A stretch of 64,000 bases of DNA from Oscillospiraceae bacterium (GCA_022799035.1 JAAWNQ010000001.1:62001-126000); one strand, 5' to 3'; shown: positions 50,546 to 59,726, counted from the stretch's first letter. The notes: a model not told the origin generated them from the letters alone. Program-made: numbers and translations.

Positions 50546-51274
50546 TTCTGGTTTGTTTTTTTCGTTTTGGATCAGGGTCAGGACCACATCCCCCGCCAGC
50601 ATGAGGCCGGCGCAGGAGGGGACCCAGGGGACGCTGCCGGGGATACTGCGGCGGCCGGGAGGGGGGGCTTCTCCGGAGTCCTGGGGAGCCAAAGGCTCCT
50701 CATTGGACCAGAGGACCCGGTGGTGGAAGACGCCCCGGCTGCGTAACTCCTTACGAACCACCCGGGCCAGGGGACAGCCCTGGGTCTTGGAGATGTCGGT
50801 GATCTGAAAGCGGGAGGGATCCAGCTTGTTTCCGGTTCCCAGGGCGGAGAGGATGGGGATATTCCGGCTGAGAGCGGTCTGGATCAGATCCAGCTTGCAG
50901 GAGACGGTGTCAATGGCATCCACGATGAAGTCGTAGTTCTCGGCAAAGAAGGTCTCCCGATCCTCTGGGGTATAGCGGAGGTTAAGGGGGATCGCTTTGC
51001 AGTTAGGGGCCACTCGGGACACACGCTCCGCCATGGCTTCCGCCTTGGGGCGGCCCAGGGTCTCCAGGGTGGCTACCAGTTGGCGGTTCAGGTTGGAGGG
51101 GCTCACCTGGTCACAATCTACAAGGGTCAGAGTCCCCACGCTGGAGCGGGCCAGGGCCTCGGCGCACCAGCTCCCTACGCCGCCCAAACCCAGGACGGCC
51201 ACGTGGCTGTGGGACAGTTTCTCCATGGCGGGACGACCCAGGAGCATTTCGGTCCGGAGAAAGGCTTCTTCCAT
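50543..51274 (-). CDS. tcdA: tRNA threonylcarbamoyladenosine dehydratase TcdA
   Basis: A 243-residue E1-like enzyme that cyclises t6A37 of tRNA to ct6A. It has the ATP-binding motif GLGGVGSWCAEALARS (about 29-44), the Arg-containing LVDCDQVSPSNLNRQL and DAIDTVSCKLDL. ATG 51274 has AGGAGG seven bases upstream; a longer in-frame reading upstream adds unrelated, low-complexity residues. In Bacillus tcdA (yrvM) lies next to the 6S RNA gene, and here 6S RNA is 2 kb away. Confidence 0.94.
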   Translation of the reverse strand: MEEAFLRTEMLLGRPAMEKLSHSHVAVLGLGGVGSWCAEALARSSVGTLTLVDCDQVSPSNLNRQLVATLETLGRPKAEAMAERVSRVAPNCKAIPLNLRYTPEDRETFFAENYDFIVDAIDTVSCKLDLIQTALSRNIPILSALGTGNKLDPSRFQITDISKTQGCPLARVVRKELRSRGVFHHRVLWSNEEPLAPQDSGEAPPPGRRSIPGSVPWVPSCAGLMLAGDVVLTLIQNEKNKPE

Positions 51275-51290
51275 TTGAGATCCTCCTATG

Positions 51291-51321
51291 AAAACGCCCC
51301 GCAGTGTACTGCGGGGCGTTT
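51291..51321 (-). terminator. Intrinsic terminator after the PrsA/SurA-like gene
   Basis: ACGCCCCGCAGT and ACTGCGGGGCGT arms with almost no loop, followed on the minus strand by TTTT. It stands 12 bases after the foldase stop. Confidence 0.87.
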
Positions 51322-51332
51322 GGGGGTGATTC

Positions 51333-52994
51333 TTACTCAGCGGCCTCGCTCCCGGCGGGGGACTCGCTGGGGGCGGGGGTGGAGGCCACGGCGGTGTTGG
51401 GGGCTCCCACATACCGCATGGCATCCAGGGCCACGGCTTCGGCGGCGTCGGTGAGGGAGGTGAGCCACTCGTTCTGCTCAGAGTTCTGCTTGGCCTGGGT
51501 GGCGACCTCCTCCCAGTAGCCGTCGGTACCCTCAAAATAGATCACGTGCCAGCCCTGCTGGCCGCTCTGGGGATTCTCCACCAGACCGGTATCCCCCTCC
51601 TCACGGGTGGGGTCGAAGATCCACTGGTCAAAGCCCTCGAACATCTGGCCCTGGGGGACGCGGGTATACTGGCCGCCCTTATCCTTGGAGCCGGGGTCGT
51701 CAGAGTGCTCCTGGGCCAGAGTGCCAAAGCTCTCGGCGGTCTTGTCCCCGGATTCCCACTGGGCCAGAAGGGCCTCGGCCTCGGTCTTGGCGGCATCCAT
51801 AGCGGTCTGGGTGGGGACGGGGGAGCCGTTGGAGTCGGTCTCGGTACTGTCGGAGGTATCGGCCATAATGAGAATGTGGCGGATGTTTACAGAGTTGGAC
51901 TTGTCCAGGTAACGGTCAAGGAACATGACAACATAGTAGCCGCTGCTGCCGGACTGGATGGCGGTCACATCGCCGGACTTCCGGGCGCCGTCCATGAGCC
52001 ACTCGGCGTATACGCTGCTGTTCCGGTTCAGGGTCTCGCCCATAACGCCGGTGGCCAGGGAGTGGTCGGGATCGGCGGCGTAAGCCTCCTTGGTGCTCTC
52101 AGAGACGTACTTGGGAGCCTCGGCGGCGAAGGCGGCCTCCCTGTTCTCGGAGGCTTGGATGGCGGCCACAGCATCATCGGCGTTCTGCTTGGCAGTCTCC
52201 ATGGCGGCGGCTTTGTCCTCGTCGGTGGGGGTGATGGTGTTGCCGTCGGCGTCGGTGGTGGGGGCGGAGCCGCTGATGAAGAAGTAGCGGTAGTCGTAGC
52301 TGTCCAGAGTATCGGAGTGCTCGGCGTAATACTCGTTCAGGGCGGCCTCGTCATAGGTGTAGGAGGCCTTGTTGTGATTGGCGTATTCGCTGGCCAGGAT
52401 GTCGTTGGTCAGGTTCCGCATAAACACTTCCTCGCTGATGCCGTGCTGGGAGAGGAAGTAGGACTTGCGGCTCATGCCCCACTGGGAGCGGATGATGTCG
52501 ATTTGAGCCAATTGGCTGTCAATGCTCTGCTGGGCTTCCTCAGAGAGGGTGTAGCCCTCCTCCTTGGCGGCGGCGCACAGGACGGCGGTCTGCTGGAGGT
52601 TGGAAAGGGCACTGTCCCGGAAGTAGTCGGCAAAGGTTTTGTTTTCCCCCTCGTCGTACCACTGGGCACCCTCGTCAAGGGTGGCGTCGATGATGCCATA
52701 GGAGACGTAGGTATTGCGGAGACTGCTGTAATAATACTGAAGGTCGGCCACGGTGTATACCTGACCGCCGATGGTGGCAGCCTCGTCATTCAGGCGGCCC
52801 TTGGTTTTCCAGGAGTTCATGCCGTTCCAGATCAGAAGTCCGGCGGCGGCTACGGCACAGACCACACCTACCGCGGTATAGATCGTCTTCTGGCGCTTGG
52901 CGGTCTCGGCCTGGAGCTGCTCCTGCCGCTGCTTTTGGGTCATGCCATCCGCAAGGGCGGCTTTCCGCTGTTGTTTCTTATTCGATGCACTCAT
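51333..52994 (-). CDS. PrsA/SurA-like peptidylprolyl isomerase, membrane anchored
   Basis: A 553-residue extracytoplasmic foldase. A basic N-terminal cytoplasmic stretch (1-~38) precedes one transmembrane segment (~39-58). A SurA-like N-terminal helical domain (~75-215), an Ala/Asp-rich insert and a parvulin (PpiC) domain (~365-480) follow, with RHILIMADTSD at its start and GTLAQEHSDDPGSKDKGG. An Ala/Pro/Ser-rich tail ends it. Unlike PrsA of Bacillus it is not a lipoprotein. GAGGAC stands about nine bases upstream of the ATG. Confidence 0.9.
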   Translation of the reverse strand: MSASNKKQQRKAALADGMTQKQRQEQLQAETAKRQKTIYTAVGVVCAVAAAGLLIWNGMNSWKTKGRLNDEAATIGGQVYTVADLQYYYSSLRNTYVSYGIIDATLDEGAQWYDEGENKTFADYFRDSALSNLQQTAVLCAAAKEEGYTLSEEAQQSIDSQLAQIDIIRSQWGMSRKSYFLSQHGISEEVFMRNLTNDILASEYANHNKASYTYDEAALNEYYAEHSDTLDSYDYRYFFISGSAPTTDADGNTITPTDEDKAAAMETAKQNADDAVAAIQASENREAAFAAEAPKYVSESTKEAYAADPDHSLATGVMGETLNRNSSVYAEWLMDGARKSGDVTAIQSGSSGYYVVMFLDRYLDKSNSVNIRHILIMADTSDSTETDSNGSPVPTQTAMDAAKTEAEALLAQWESGDKTAESFGTLAQEHSDDPGSKDKGGQYTRVPQGQMFEGFDQWIFDPTREEGDTGLVENPQSGQQGWHVIYFEGTDGYWEEVATQAKQNSEQNEWLTSLTDAAEAVALDAMRYVGAPNTAVASTPAPSESPAGSEAAE

Positions 52995-53070
52995 GAACGT
53001 TCAGTCCTCTCGTATTTTTACCGATTTTCCGAAGGGCATCCCAAAGGCTGGAAATGCCCAACATCTTGTT

Positions 53071-53099
53071 ATTATACAAGATAGCGTCTATTCTTGCAA
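53071..53099 (-). promoter_or_regulatory. Sigma-A-type promoter of the PrsA/SurA-like gene
   Basis: On the minus strand TTGCAA (53099-53094) and TATAAT (53076-53071), spacer 17 bp. The 77-base leader contains a GGGCAT/ATGCCC hairpin (53034-53059). Confidence 0.82.
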
Positions 53100-53108
53100 G
53101 CCCTAAGG

Positions 53109-53142
53109 GAGAAAAAAAGAAAAACCGTCCCAAGGACGGTTT
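53109..53142 (-). terminator. Terminator of the 6S RNA transcript
   Basis: On the minus strand AACCGTCC (53142-53135) pairs with GGACGGTT (53130-53123), followed by a run of T's with a single C (53122-53109). It overlaps the -35 side of no other gene but ends just before the foldase promoter. Confidence 0.9.
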
Positions 53143-53154
53143 CCTCTTATAAAA

Positions 53155-53348
53155 AACTCCCCCGCCATGGCCGTGTGGACCCAATTAAAACCTGCACGAC
53201 TCGGCAGGTGGGTCGCCTCCGTACCGCTTTACCGCTTCCAACTTCCGACTAAGAGCCGGGAGGCCTGCGAACCGCGGGACGAGTGGGGCGTCCCGTTTTA
53301 AAAATGTGGGTTTAATATAAGCCCATCACGCACCGGGCAGGGGAGAGT
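53155..53348 (-). ncRNA. ssrS: 6S RNA
   Basis: The ~190-base RNA folds like Firmicutes 6S RNA. A terminal stem pairs the 5' end (CUCCCCUGCC..GCGUG) with the 3' end (CACACGGCCAUGGCGGGGGAG part). A 5'-side bubble hairpin CGGGACG/CGUCCCG follows. The apical stem is GCAGG/CCUGC plus CCUCC/GGAGG. The 3' strand can instead form CCUGC-loop-GCAGG, the known alternative hairpin of the central bubble. 6S RNA binds sigma-A RNA polymerase and dampens transcription in stationary phase. The strand is fixed by the terminator at 53109-53142. No promoter is visible at its 5' end, only the end of DUF1292. Confidence 0.82.
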
Positions 53349-53642
53349 TCAGCTTTCCGTCTCCTCCTCGTTTTGAAAGAGGGCTTCCATAAACTGGTCG
53401 TAGACCTCCTCCAGCTCCTCCTCGGTGTCCAGGGTGGAGAGCTGTTCCTCGCCGTTTACGTCCACCACTTTCAGGATGATGAGACCGGATTCCTCCTCCG
53501 GCTCCTCCCCCTCGGTCTCGGCGGGGAAGAAGGCCATATAGACCTGTCCGTTGTATTCTATGGTGTCCACATGCTCCAGTTCAAATTCACAGCCGTCCTC
53601 ATCGGTGACCGTGATAAAATCGGGGCCAAATTCTTCGCTCAT
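53349..53642 (-). CDS. DUF1292 domain-containing protein (YrzB-like)
   Basis: A small acidic protein of 97 residues, with the DUF1292 core FITVTDEDGCEFELEHVDTI and a Glu-rich C-terminal half. Function unknown; it is common in Firmicutes, usually near ruvX. AAGGAGG precedes the ATG. It stops one base before the 6S RNA region and likely shares its transcript. Confidence 0.92.
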   Translation of the reverse strand: MSEEFGPDFITVTDEDGCEFELEHVDTIEYNGQVYMAFFPAETEGEEPEEESGLIILKVVDVNGEEQLSTLDTEEELEEVYDQFMEALFQNEEETES

Positions 53643-53676
53643 GTCCGCTCCTCCTTATTGCGATCTTGTTATTTCT

Positions 53677-53705
53677 ATTGTAACCCGGAACGGAAGAAAA
53701 AGCAA
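53677..53705 (-). promoter_or_regulatory. Sigma-A-type promoter of DUF1292 and probably 6S RNA
   Basis: On the minus strand TTGCTT (53705-53700) and TACAAT (53682-53677), spacer 17 bp, 35 bp ahead of the DUF1292 start. Confidence 0.75.
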
Positions 53706-53775
53706 GGTGAGGGAAACCAAAATTTTTGACGAGGAGGGTCAGGCGGAGATTGGGGGTGGACAAAAACGCCATTCG

Positions 53776-53784
53776 TGGTATAAT
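53776..53784 (+). promoter_or_regulatory. Extended -10 promoter of the class A PBP gene
   Basis: TGGTATAAT at 53776-53784 is an extended -10 (TGnTATAAT). No good -35 is seen at 17 bp. The gene starts 82 bp downstream. Confidence 0.65.
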
Positions 53785-53865
53785 ATACTTGTATTTTTAT
53801 TTGCTGTTGTATGCTGAAAATACACCTTAATTAAAGTATTTACCACCTGGATATGGAGGCAACAT

Positions 53866-56550
53866 ATGGCTGAAGAACAAACCCCGCGGCAGCCCCGGTC
53901 CGCCGCCCCTAAAAAGCGGCGCCGTAGAAGGCGGAGAAGTACCATGAGCCGGGTGCTGACAGTGATCGCCACTCTGCTGCTCATCGCGCTGATCTCCGGA
54001 TCCTTTCTGGCCTGCTTCGCCGCAGTCTATATTAAAAATGTGATCCTGCCTCAGGCGGATACCGATGTGGCCGCATACCCCATGAACCTGTCCAGCATCA
54101 TCTATTATATTGATCCTGCCACCGGGCAGGAGGTGGAGTATGAGACGCTCCACGGGGATCAGAACCGGGTTTGGGTCGAGTATAACGAGCTGCCCCAGAA
54201 TCTGATCAACGCCCTGGTGGCCATTGAGGACCGGCGGTTCTATGAGCACCATGGGGTGGACTGGATCCGGACGGTAAAGAGCGCCTTTACCACCTTTACC
54301 GGCGGAAAGACCCAGGGTGGTTCCACCATTACCCAGCAGCTTATCAAAAATGTGACCCAGTATGACGATGTGACTGTCAAACGGAAGATCCTGGAGATTT
54401 TCAAGGCTCTGGAGTTTGACAAGAAATACGGAAAGACCGCCACCCTGGAATGGTATCTGAACTATGTCTATTTTGGGCGGCGGTGTTATGGGGTGTATAC
54501 CGCGTCCTACACCTACTTCGGCAAAAATGTTTCTGAGCTGAGCTTGGCTGAGTGCGCCAGTCTGGTGGGGATCACCAACAATCCCTCCCTTTATGACCCC
54601 TATACCAATGAGGAGAACAACAACGCCCGCCGGGCGCTGGTGCTGGACGCTATGCTTCGGGACGGCTTTATCGGCAAGGAGCAGTGCGAGGCGGCCAAAG
54701 CGGAGAAGCTGGACTTTCACAGTGCCCAGAGTGACGGGCAGGTGGGAAGCCTTTACAGCTGGTACACGGAGCAGGTCATCACCGATGTGACCAACGACCT
54801 GATGGAACAGTATGGCTATTCGGAACCGGTAGCCTCCAACGTGGTGTATTCCGGTGGATTGAAGATATACGCCTGCGTGGATACCAGGGTGCAGGCGGCT
54901 GTGGACAGCATCTATACCAACGCGGAAAATCTGCCCTACACCTCCGCGTCGGGACAGCAGCTTCAGTCGGCCATTACGGTCATTGACCCCCAGGGAAATG
55001 TGGTGGCCCTAGCGGGAAAGATGGGAGAGAAGACCGCGGAGGATACCCGAGGCTACAATCTGGCTACCCGGGCCCTCCGGCAGCCTGGGTCCTCCATCAA
55101 GCCCCTGGCGGTTTACGCGCCGGCCCTGGAGATGGGGCTGGTGACTCCCTATACGGTGATGGAGGACAGCCCGCCGCTGTTGCTGAACGGGGATCCCTGG
55201 CCGGCCAATGTGAACCGCCGGTATCTGGGACAGATGACGGTCTCCGATGCGGTGACAAACTCCACCAACACCATCGCGGTACGCACCCTTCAGCTTGTGA
55301 CCCCTGAGGTGGGGTATGAGTATCTGGTGGATAAATTCGGGGTAGATCCGGACCATCTGGTCATCAACAGGGTGGGTACCGACGGGAAGGTGTATTCCGA
55401 TATCGGCTACTCCCAGTTGGCGTTGGGAGGTTTGACCAGCGGCGTATCCACCCTGGATATGGCGGGGGCCTACGCTACTTTCCCCCGAAACGGGGTGTAT
55501 GTGGAGCCCAGGACCTACTCTAAGGTGGTGGACTCCAACGACCGGGAGATCCTGAGCCGGGAATTGAACGGTGAGGTGGTCCTGAAGGAAAAGACGGTCA
55601 GCCAGATCAATGGGATGCTCAAGCGAGTGGTAAAGGAGGGGTCCGGTACCCCCGCCAACTTCTCCGGAATGGAGATTGCGGGAAAGACGGGCTCCACCAC
55701 CTCCAACAACGACCGCTGGTTTGTGGGCTACACCCCCTACTACACCGCCGCGGTCTGGGTTGGTTATCGCACCCCGGAGCGGGTGAAGACCTCAGGGGGC
55801 AACCCGGCGGCCATCCTTTGGGGGCAGGTGATGAGCCAGGTCCACGAGGGATTGGAATACCGGGACTTCCCCCAGGCGGAGGGAATGGTGAGCGTTGAGT
55901 ACTGCAAGGACACGGGGCTCTTGGCGACGGACGAGTGCCGCAGTGATATGCGGGGAAGTCGTGTGGCGTTGGGGAGCTATTTCCCCGAGGCTGTGCCAAC
56001 CGAGTACTGCCAGGCCCATGTGATGGTGGAGGTCTGTACCGCTGACCCCATCCTGAATGAGAATGGGGAGGCCACCGGACGCTACCATCTGGCGGGAGAG
56101 TTCTGCCCGGATGTGGAACTGAATGAGGACGGTACGGATTCTCAAGGGCGGATCAGCGTTTCCATCCTGGATGTTCAGAGGGAGTATTTAGGCGGGATAT
56201 ACCCGGAGGACAATGGATTCTACCGGATCTTCCTGGAGGACGCGGGACCCTGTACGGTCCATACCACGGCCCTTCCCGAGGAGCCTTCCCCCGCCCCCTA
56301 TGATCCCAGCGGATTCAATATTCTGGATCCCTCCACCTGGCCGACAAGAGAGGAGGATCCAAACTTTGACTCCAGAGACCCCTCCACCTGGCCTACAGTG
56401 GGAGGCGGAGGGCATCTGATACGGCCGGGGGAGGAGGGACCGGAGCCCAGCTCTGGGTCTGAAATTCCGCCTGGGGAGAGCGAGAACCCTGTAGAGTCGC
56501 CTGAGCCTTCCGAGACGGGGGACGAGCCCCTTTTGCCTCCGCCCCTATAA
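53866..56550 (+). CDS. Class A penicillin-binding protein (transglycosylase/transpeptidase)
   Basis: An 894-residue bifunctional peptidoglycan synthase. A basic Arg-rich cytoplasmic tail (~10-25) is followed by one membrane helix (~27-52). The GT51 transglycosylase domain (~75-245) has EDRRFYEHHGVD and the GGSTITQQLIKN motif. The transpeptidase domain (~330-640) has Ser in PGSSIKPL (about 410), SxN in TNSTNTIA and KTGSTTSNND. The C-terminal ~90 residues are Pro/Ser/Glu-rich with two copies of RDPSTWPT/LDPSTWPT. A terminator follows. Confidence 0.95.
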   Translation: MAEEQTPRQPRSAAPKKRRRRRRRSTMSRVLTVIATLLLIALISGSFLACFAAVYIKNVILPQADTDVAAYPMNLSSIIYYIDPATGQEVEYETLHGDQNRVWVEYNELPQNLINALVAIEDRRFYEHHGVDWIRTVKSAFTTFTGGKTQGGSTITQQLIKNVTQYDDVTVKRKILEIFKALEFDKKYGKTATLEWYLNYVYFGRRCYGVYTASYTYFGKNVSELSLAECASLVGITNNPSLYDPYTNEENNNARRALVLDAMLRDGFIGKEQCEAAKAEKLDFHSAQSDGQVGSLYSWYTEQVITDVTNDLMEQYGYSEPVASNVVYSGGLKIYACVDTRVQAAVDSIYTNAENLPYTSASGQQLQSAITVIDPQGNVVALAGKMGEKTAEDTRGYNLATRALRQPGSSIKPLAVYAPALEMGLVTPYTVMEDSPPLLLNGDPWPANVNRRYLGQMTVSDAVTNSTNTIAVRTLQLVTPEVGYEYLVDKFGVDPDHLVINRVGTDGKVYSDIGYSQLALGGLTSGVSTLDMAGAYATFPRNGVYVEPRTYSKVVDSNDREILSRELNGEVVLKEKTVSQINGMLKRVVKEGSGTPANFSGMEIAGKTGSTTSNNDRWFVGYTPYYTAAVWVGYRTPERVKTSGGNPAAILWGQVMSQVHEGLEYRDFPQAEGMVSVEYCKDTGLLATDECRSDMRGSRVALGSYFPEAVPTEYCQAHVMVEVCTADPILNENGEATGRYHLAGEFCPDVELNEDGTDSQGRISVSILDVQREYLGGIYPEDNGFYRIFLEDAGPCTVHTTALPEEPSPAPYDPSGFNILDPSTWPTREEDPNFDSRDPSTWPTVGGGGHLIRPGEEGPEPSSGSEIPPGESENPVESPEPSETGDEPLLPPPL

Positions 56551-56562
56551 AAGAACGTGATC

Positions 56563-56592
56563 TGAAAAAGCGTGCTTCGGCACGCTTTTTCA
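56563..56592 (+). terminator. Bidirectional-looking terminator after the PBP gene
   Basis: TGAAAAAGCGTGC at 56563-56575 pairs with GCACGCTTTTTCA at 56580-56592, loop TTCG. Confidence 0.92.
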
Positions 56593-56658
56593 GCATTTTG
56601 GGCAAAATATTTCCCAGAGAAAGGGCGGCTATTGGGATAAATTTTGGCGCTTTTTCTG

Positions 56659-56687
56659 TTGCGTTTGGGATAAGGCTGTGCTACAAT
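56659..56687 (+). promoter_or_regulatory. Sigma-A-type promoter of ACT-hom-lysC
   Basis: TTGCGT at 56659-56664 and TACAAT at 56682-56687, spacer 17 bp. No attenuator or riboswitch fits between it and the first gene. Confidence 0.75.
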
Positions 56688-56748
56688 GGAGCACAGGTCG
56701 AAAACAAATGATCTTCACCTGTGGACACTTGAGGGGGATAGACATAAG

Positions 56749-57189
56749 ATGAGGAAGCAGCCCCAATACTTTATCGTGGATGCCGACGCGCTGCCCGAGA
56801 TCTTTCTCAAGGTAGCGGAAGCCAAGCGACTGCTGGAGGCGGGAGAGGTCCGAACGGTGAACGAGGCCGCGGAGCGGATGGGGATCAGCCGGAGCGCCTT
56901 TTATAAGTACAAGGATGCCGTGCGGCCCTTCAATGATATGCTCAGCGGAAGGATCATCAATGTGCAGATCCTGCTGAAAAACGAACCGGGGATATTGTCG
57001 GCGGTGCTGAACAATTTTGCCCGGTGTGGGGCCAATATTTTGACCATCAATCAAAGTATCCCCGGAGGAGGTGGGGCGGTGGTGAGCGTGGGGGCAGAGA
57101 CCTCCGGTCTCACCATGACCACCGAGGAGATGCTGGAACAGGTGGCGGGGGAGAGCGGGGTAGTCCGCTGTGAGATCCTGGGCGGCTAA
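56749..57189 (+). CDS. ACT domain-containing protein (PheB/UPF0735 family)
   Basis: A 146-residue protein with an N-terminal helix-turn-helix-like part (~15-60, containing NEAAERMGISRSAFYKYKDAV) and a C-terminal ACT domain (~68-145, LLKNEPGILSAVLNNFARCG). In Bacillus the relative PheB is next to pheA; here it heads the hom-lysC operon, so an amino-acid-binding regulatory role is plausible. ATG 56749 has GAGGGGG 11 bases upstream. Confidence 0.9.
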   Translation: MRKQPQYFIVDADALPEIFLKVAEAKRLLEAGEVRTVNEAAERMGISRSAFYKYKDAVRPFNDMLSGRIINVQILLKNEPGILSAVLNNFARCGANILTINQSIPGGGGAVVSVGAETSGLTMTTEEMLEQVAGESGVVRCEILGG

Positions 57190-57212
57190 AAGACAAGAGA
57201 GGGAGGATGGGT

Positions 57213-58427
57213 ATGTCTAAAGTAGCTATATTGGGCTTTGGCGTGGTAGGCTCCGGCGTGGCCGAGGTCCTGAAGCGAAATGGGGCCCACATCGGTGAGA
57301 AGGTCCACGGGAGCGTGGAACTGAAATATATCCTGGATCTGAAGGACTTTCCGGACAGTCCCTTCGGGGAAAAGATCGTCCACGATTTTGCCGTCATCGA
57401 AGGGGATCCGGAAGTGGATATCGTGGTGGAGACCATCGGCGGCGCCCGGATCGCCAAAGAGTATACCCAGAGGGCTCTGGCGGCGGGAAAAAGCGTGGTC
57501 ACCTCCAATAAGGAGCTGGTGGCGAAGCACGGTTATGAGCTGATGGAGCTGGCCCGGGAGCACGGGGTCAGCTATCTGTACGAGGCCAGCGTGGGCGGGG
57601 GGATCCCCATTATCCGGCCCTTGAAGCAGTGTCTGGCGGCCAACGAGATCACCGAGGTCTGTGGGATCCTTAACGGGACTACCAACTATATCCTGACCCG
57701 GATGATCCGGGCGGGGCTCAGTTTTGATGCGGCGCTGAAAGAGGCACAGCAGAACGGTTATGCCGAGGCCGATCCCACCGCTGACATTGAGGGCCACGAC
57801 GCCTGTCGGAAGATTTGTATTCTGGCCTCCCTGGCCTTTGGACGGCATATTTACCCTGAGCAGGTCCCCACCGCTGGTATCACTGGGGTGACCCTTTCCG
57901 ATGTGGCCTATGCCGACTCCTGCGGACGGAAGATAAAGCTGCTGGGACGGGCCATCCGCGGGGAGGATGGAAGGATCCGGGCTTTTGTAGAGCCCCACTT
58001 GGTAAGGGGGGAGGACCCTCTGGCCGGGGTGGAGGACGTATTCAACGCCATCACGGTCCGGGGCAACGCCATCGGGGATGTGATGTTCTACGGCAGGGGC
58101 GCGGGGAAGCTGCCTACCGCTTCCGCTGTGGTGGCCGATGTGATGGACGCCGCCCGGAACAAGGACAGGCCCAAATATATAGACTGGGGGCCGGGGGGAG
58201 AGGATGTGACCCTTCCTCCCGACGATGTATCCAGTTCCTGGTATGTCCGGGCGGAGGTCCCGGCAGACAGACTTCGGCAGTTACTGGGAGATGTGACCCT
58301 ACTGGCCCGGGCCGGAGCGCCGGGGGGGGAGTGCGCTGTGCTTACCGCTCCCATGACCAGGGGAGAGCTGGACCGGCGGCTGTCGGAGGTGGAGACGGGC
58401 TCCGTCTTCCGGGTGCTGGAGGACTGA
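57213..58427 (+). CDS. hom: Homoserine dehydrogenase
   Basis: A 404-residue NAD(P)H enzyme making homoserine for threonine and methionine. The Rossmann motif is GFGVVGSGVAEVL, and TSNKELVAKHG and the catalytic segment GILNGTTNYILTRM with GYAEADPTADIEGHDACRK are clear. A C-terminal ACT-like segment (~335-404) could feedback-regulate it. GGGAGG at 57201-57206 favours ATG 57213 over the adjacent ATG 57207. lysC follows after 59 bp. Confidence 0.95.
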   Translation: MSKVAILGFGVVGSGVAEVLKRNGAHIGEKVHGSVELKYILDLKDFPDSPFGEKIVHDFAVIEGDPEVDIVVETIGGARIAKEYTQRALAAGKSVVTSNKELVAKHGYELMELAREHGVSYLYEASVGGGIPIIRPLKQCLAANEITEVCGILNGTTNYILTRMIRAGLSFDAALKEAQQNGYAEADPTADIEGHDACRKICILASLAFGRHIYPEQVPTAGITGVTLSDVAYADSCGRKIKLLGRAIRGEDGRIRAFVEPHLVRGEDPLAGVEDVFNAITVRGNAIGDVMFYGRGAGKLPTASAVVADVMDAARNKDRPKYIDWGPGGEDVTLPPDDVSSSWYVRAEVPADRLRQLLGDVTLLARAGAPGGECAVLTAPMTRGELDRRLSEVETGSVFRVLED

Positions 58428-58486
58428 CGGCGGGCTCCGAAGCGGCATAAAATAGACCAGAACCTACAAGGGGGTACTGTTTTTCT

Positions 58487-59713
58487 ATGGGACTTATCGT
58501 ACAGAAATTTGGCGGGTCCTCGGTTGCGGACGCAGACCGCGTCCGCAATGTGGCCCGGATCATTACAGAGACTTACCGGAGGGGACACAGCGTAGTAGTG
58601 GTCCTCTCCGCCCAGGGAGATACCACCGATGACCTGATCGCCAAGGCGGAGGAGATCAACCCCAAGGCCTCCAAGCGGGAGATGGATATGCTGTTGTCCA
58701 CGGGGGAGCAGATCTCCTGCTCCCTCTGCGCTATGGCTATTGAGGCTATGGGCTATCCTGTGGTATCCCTGTCCGGATGGCAGGCGGGGGTACAAACCAA
58801 CTCAACTTATGGCAATGCCCGGATCAAGCGGGTGATGGCGGAGCGGATCCAAAATGAGCTGGACCGGCGGAGTATCGTTATCGTCACCGGTTTCCAGGGG
58901 ATCAACAAGTACGGCGACGTGACCACTCTGGGCCGGGGAGGGTCGGATACCTCCGCCGTGGCTCTGGCCGCTGCCCTTCATGCGGACCTGTGTCAGATAT
59001 ACACTGATGTGGACGGGGTTTACACCGCGGATCCCCGGCTGGTGCCGGGGGCCAGGAAGCTGGAGGAGATCACCTTTGACGAGATGCTGGAGCTGGCTAC
59101 CTTGGGCGCCCAAGTGCTCCACAACCGTTCAGTGGAGATGGCAAAACGCTATAATGTAAATCTGGAGGTTCTCTCCAGTTTCTCCGGGAATCCGGGAACT
59201 AAAGTCAAGGAGGTTGTGAAAACCGTGGAAAAATCCCATGTGAGTGGTATCGCCAAAGATAAGAACGTGGCCCGTCTGGCTCTGGTGGGGCTGGAGGATG
59301 AGCCCGGCATTGCCTTCCGTATCTTCTCCCTGCTGGCGAAGGGGAAGATCAACGTGGATATTATCCTCCAGTCCATCGGCCGGGAGGATAAGAAGGATAT
59401 CAGCTTCACCGTGGCGAAAAGCGACACTGAGGCGGCCAAGAAGATCCTGGAGGAGAATCGGGAGTACATCGGCTTTGACCATATTGATGTGAACGACAGC
59501 ATTGCCAAGGTCTCCATTGTGGGAGCCGGCATGATCAACAATCCCGGTGTGGCCGCTGGGATGTTTGAGGCGCTTTACAGCGCGGGGATCAACATTCACA
59601 TGATCTCCACCAGTGAGATCAAAGTCTCGGTTCTGGTGGACCTGGAGAATGCGGACCGGGCGGTACAGGTAACCCACGATAAGTTCTTTAATGAACTGGA
59701 GTTGCGGGGGTAA
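58487..59713 (+). CDS. lysC: Aspartate kinase
   Basis: A 408-residue enzyme for the first step of the aspartate family pathway. The N-terminal kinase motif KFGGSSVAD and the substrate segments GRGGSDTSAVALAAAL and DVDGVYTADPRL are present. Two ACT domains (~265-335 and 345-408) carry the feedback site, with DEPGIAFRIFSLLAKG. It is in one unit with the ACT protein and hom. A terminator follows. Confidence 0.96.
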   Translation: MGLIVQKFGGSSVADADRVRNVARIITETYRRGHSVVVVLSAQGDTTDDLIAKAEEINPKASKREMDMLLSTGEQISCSLCAMAIEAMGYPVVSLSGWQAGVQTNSTYGNARIKRVMAERIQNELDRRSIVIVTGFQGINKYGDVTTLGRGGSDTSAVALAAALHADLCQIYTDVDGVYTADPRLVPGARKLEEITFDEMLELATLGAQVLHNRSVEMAKRYNVNLEVLSSFSGNPGTKVKEVVKTVEKSHVSGIAKDKNVARLALVGLEDEPGIAFRIFSLLAKGKINVDIILQSIGREDKKDISFTVAKSDTEAAKKILEENREYIGFDHIDVNDSIAKVSIVGAGMINNPGVAAGMFEALYSAGINIHMISTSEIKVSVLVDLENADRAVQVTHDKFFNELELRG

Positions 59714-59726
59714 GACTCTTTGCCGG

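Noticed and set aside
51546..53084. 512-codon plus-strand frame opposite the PrsA/SurA-like gene
   Set aside because: Gly/Val-rich shadow frame without domains; the minus-strand gene has a proper promoter, ribosome site, membrane segment and parvulin motifs.
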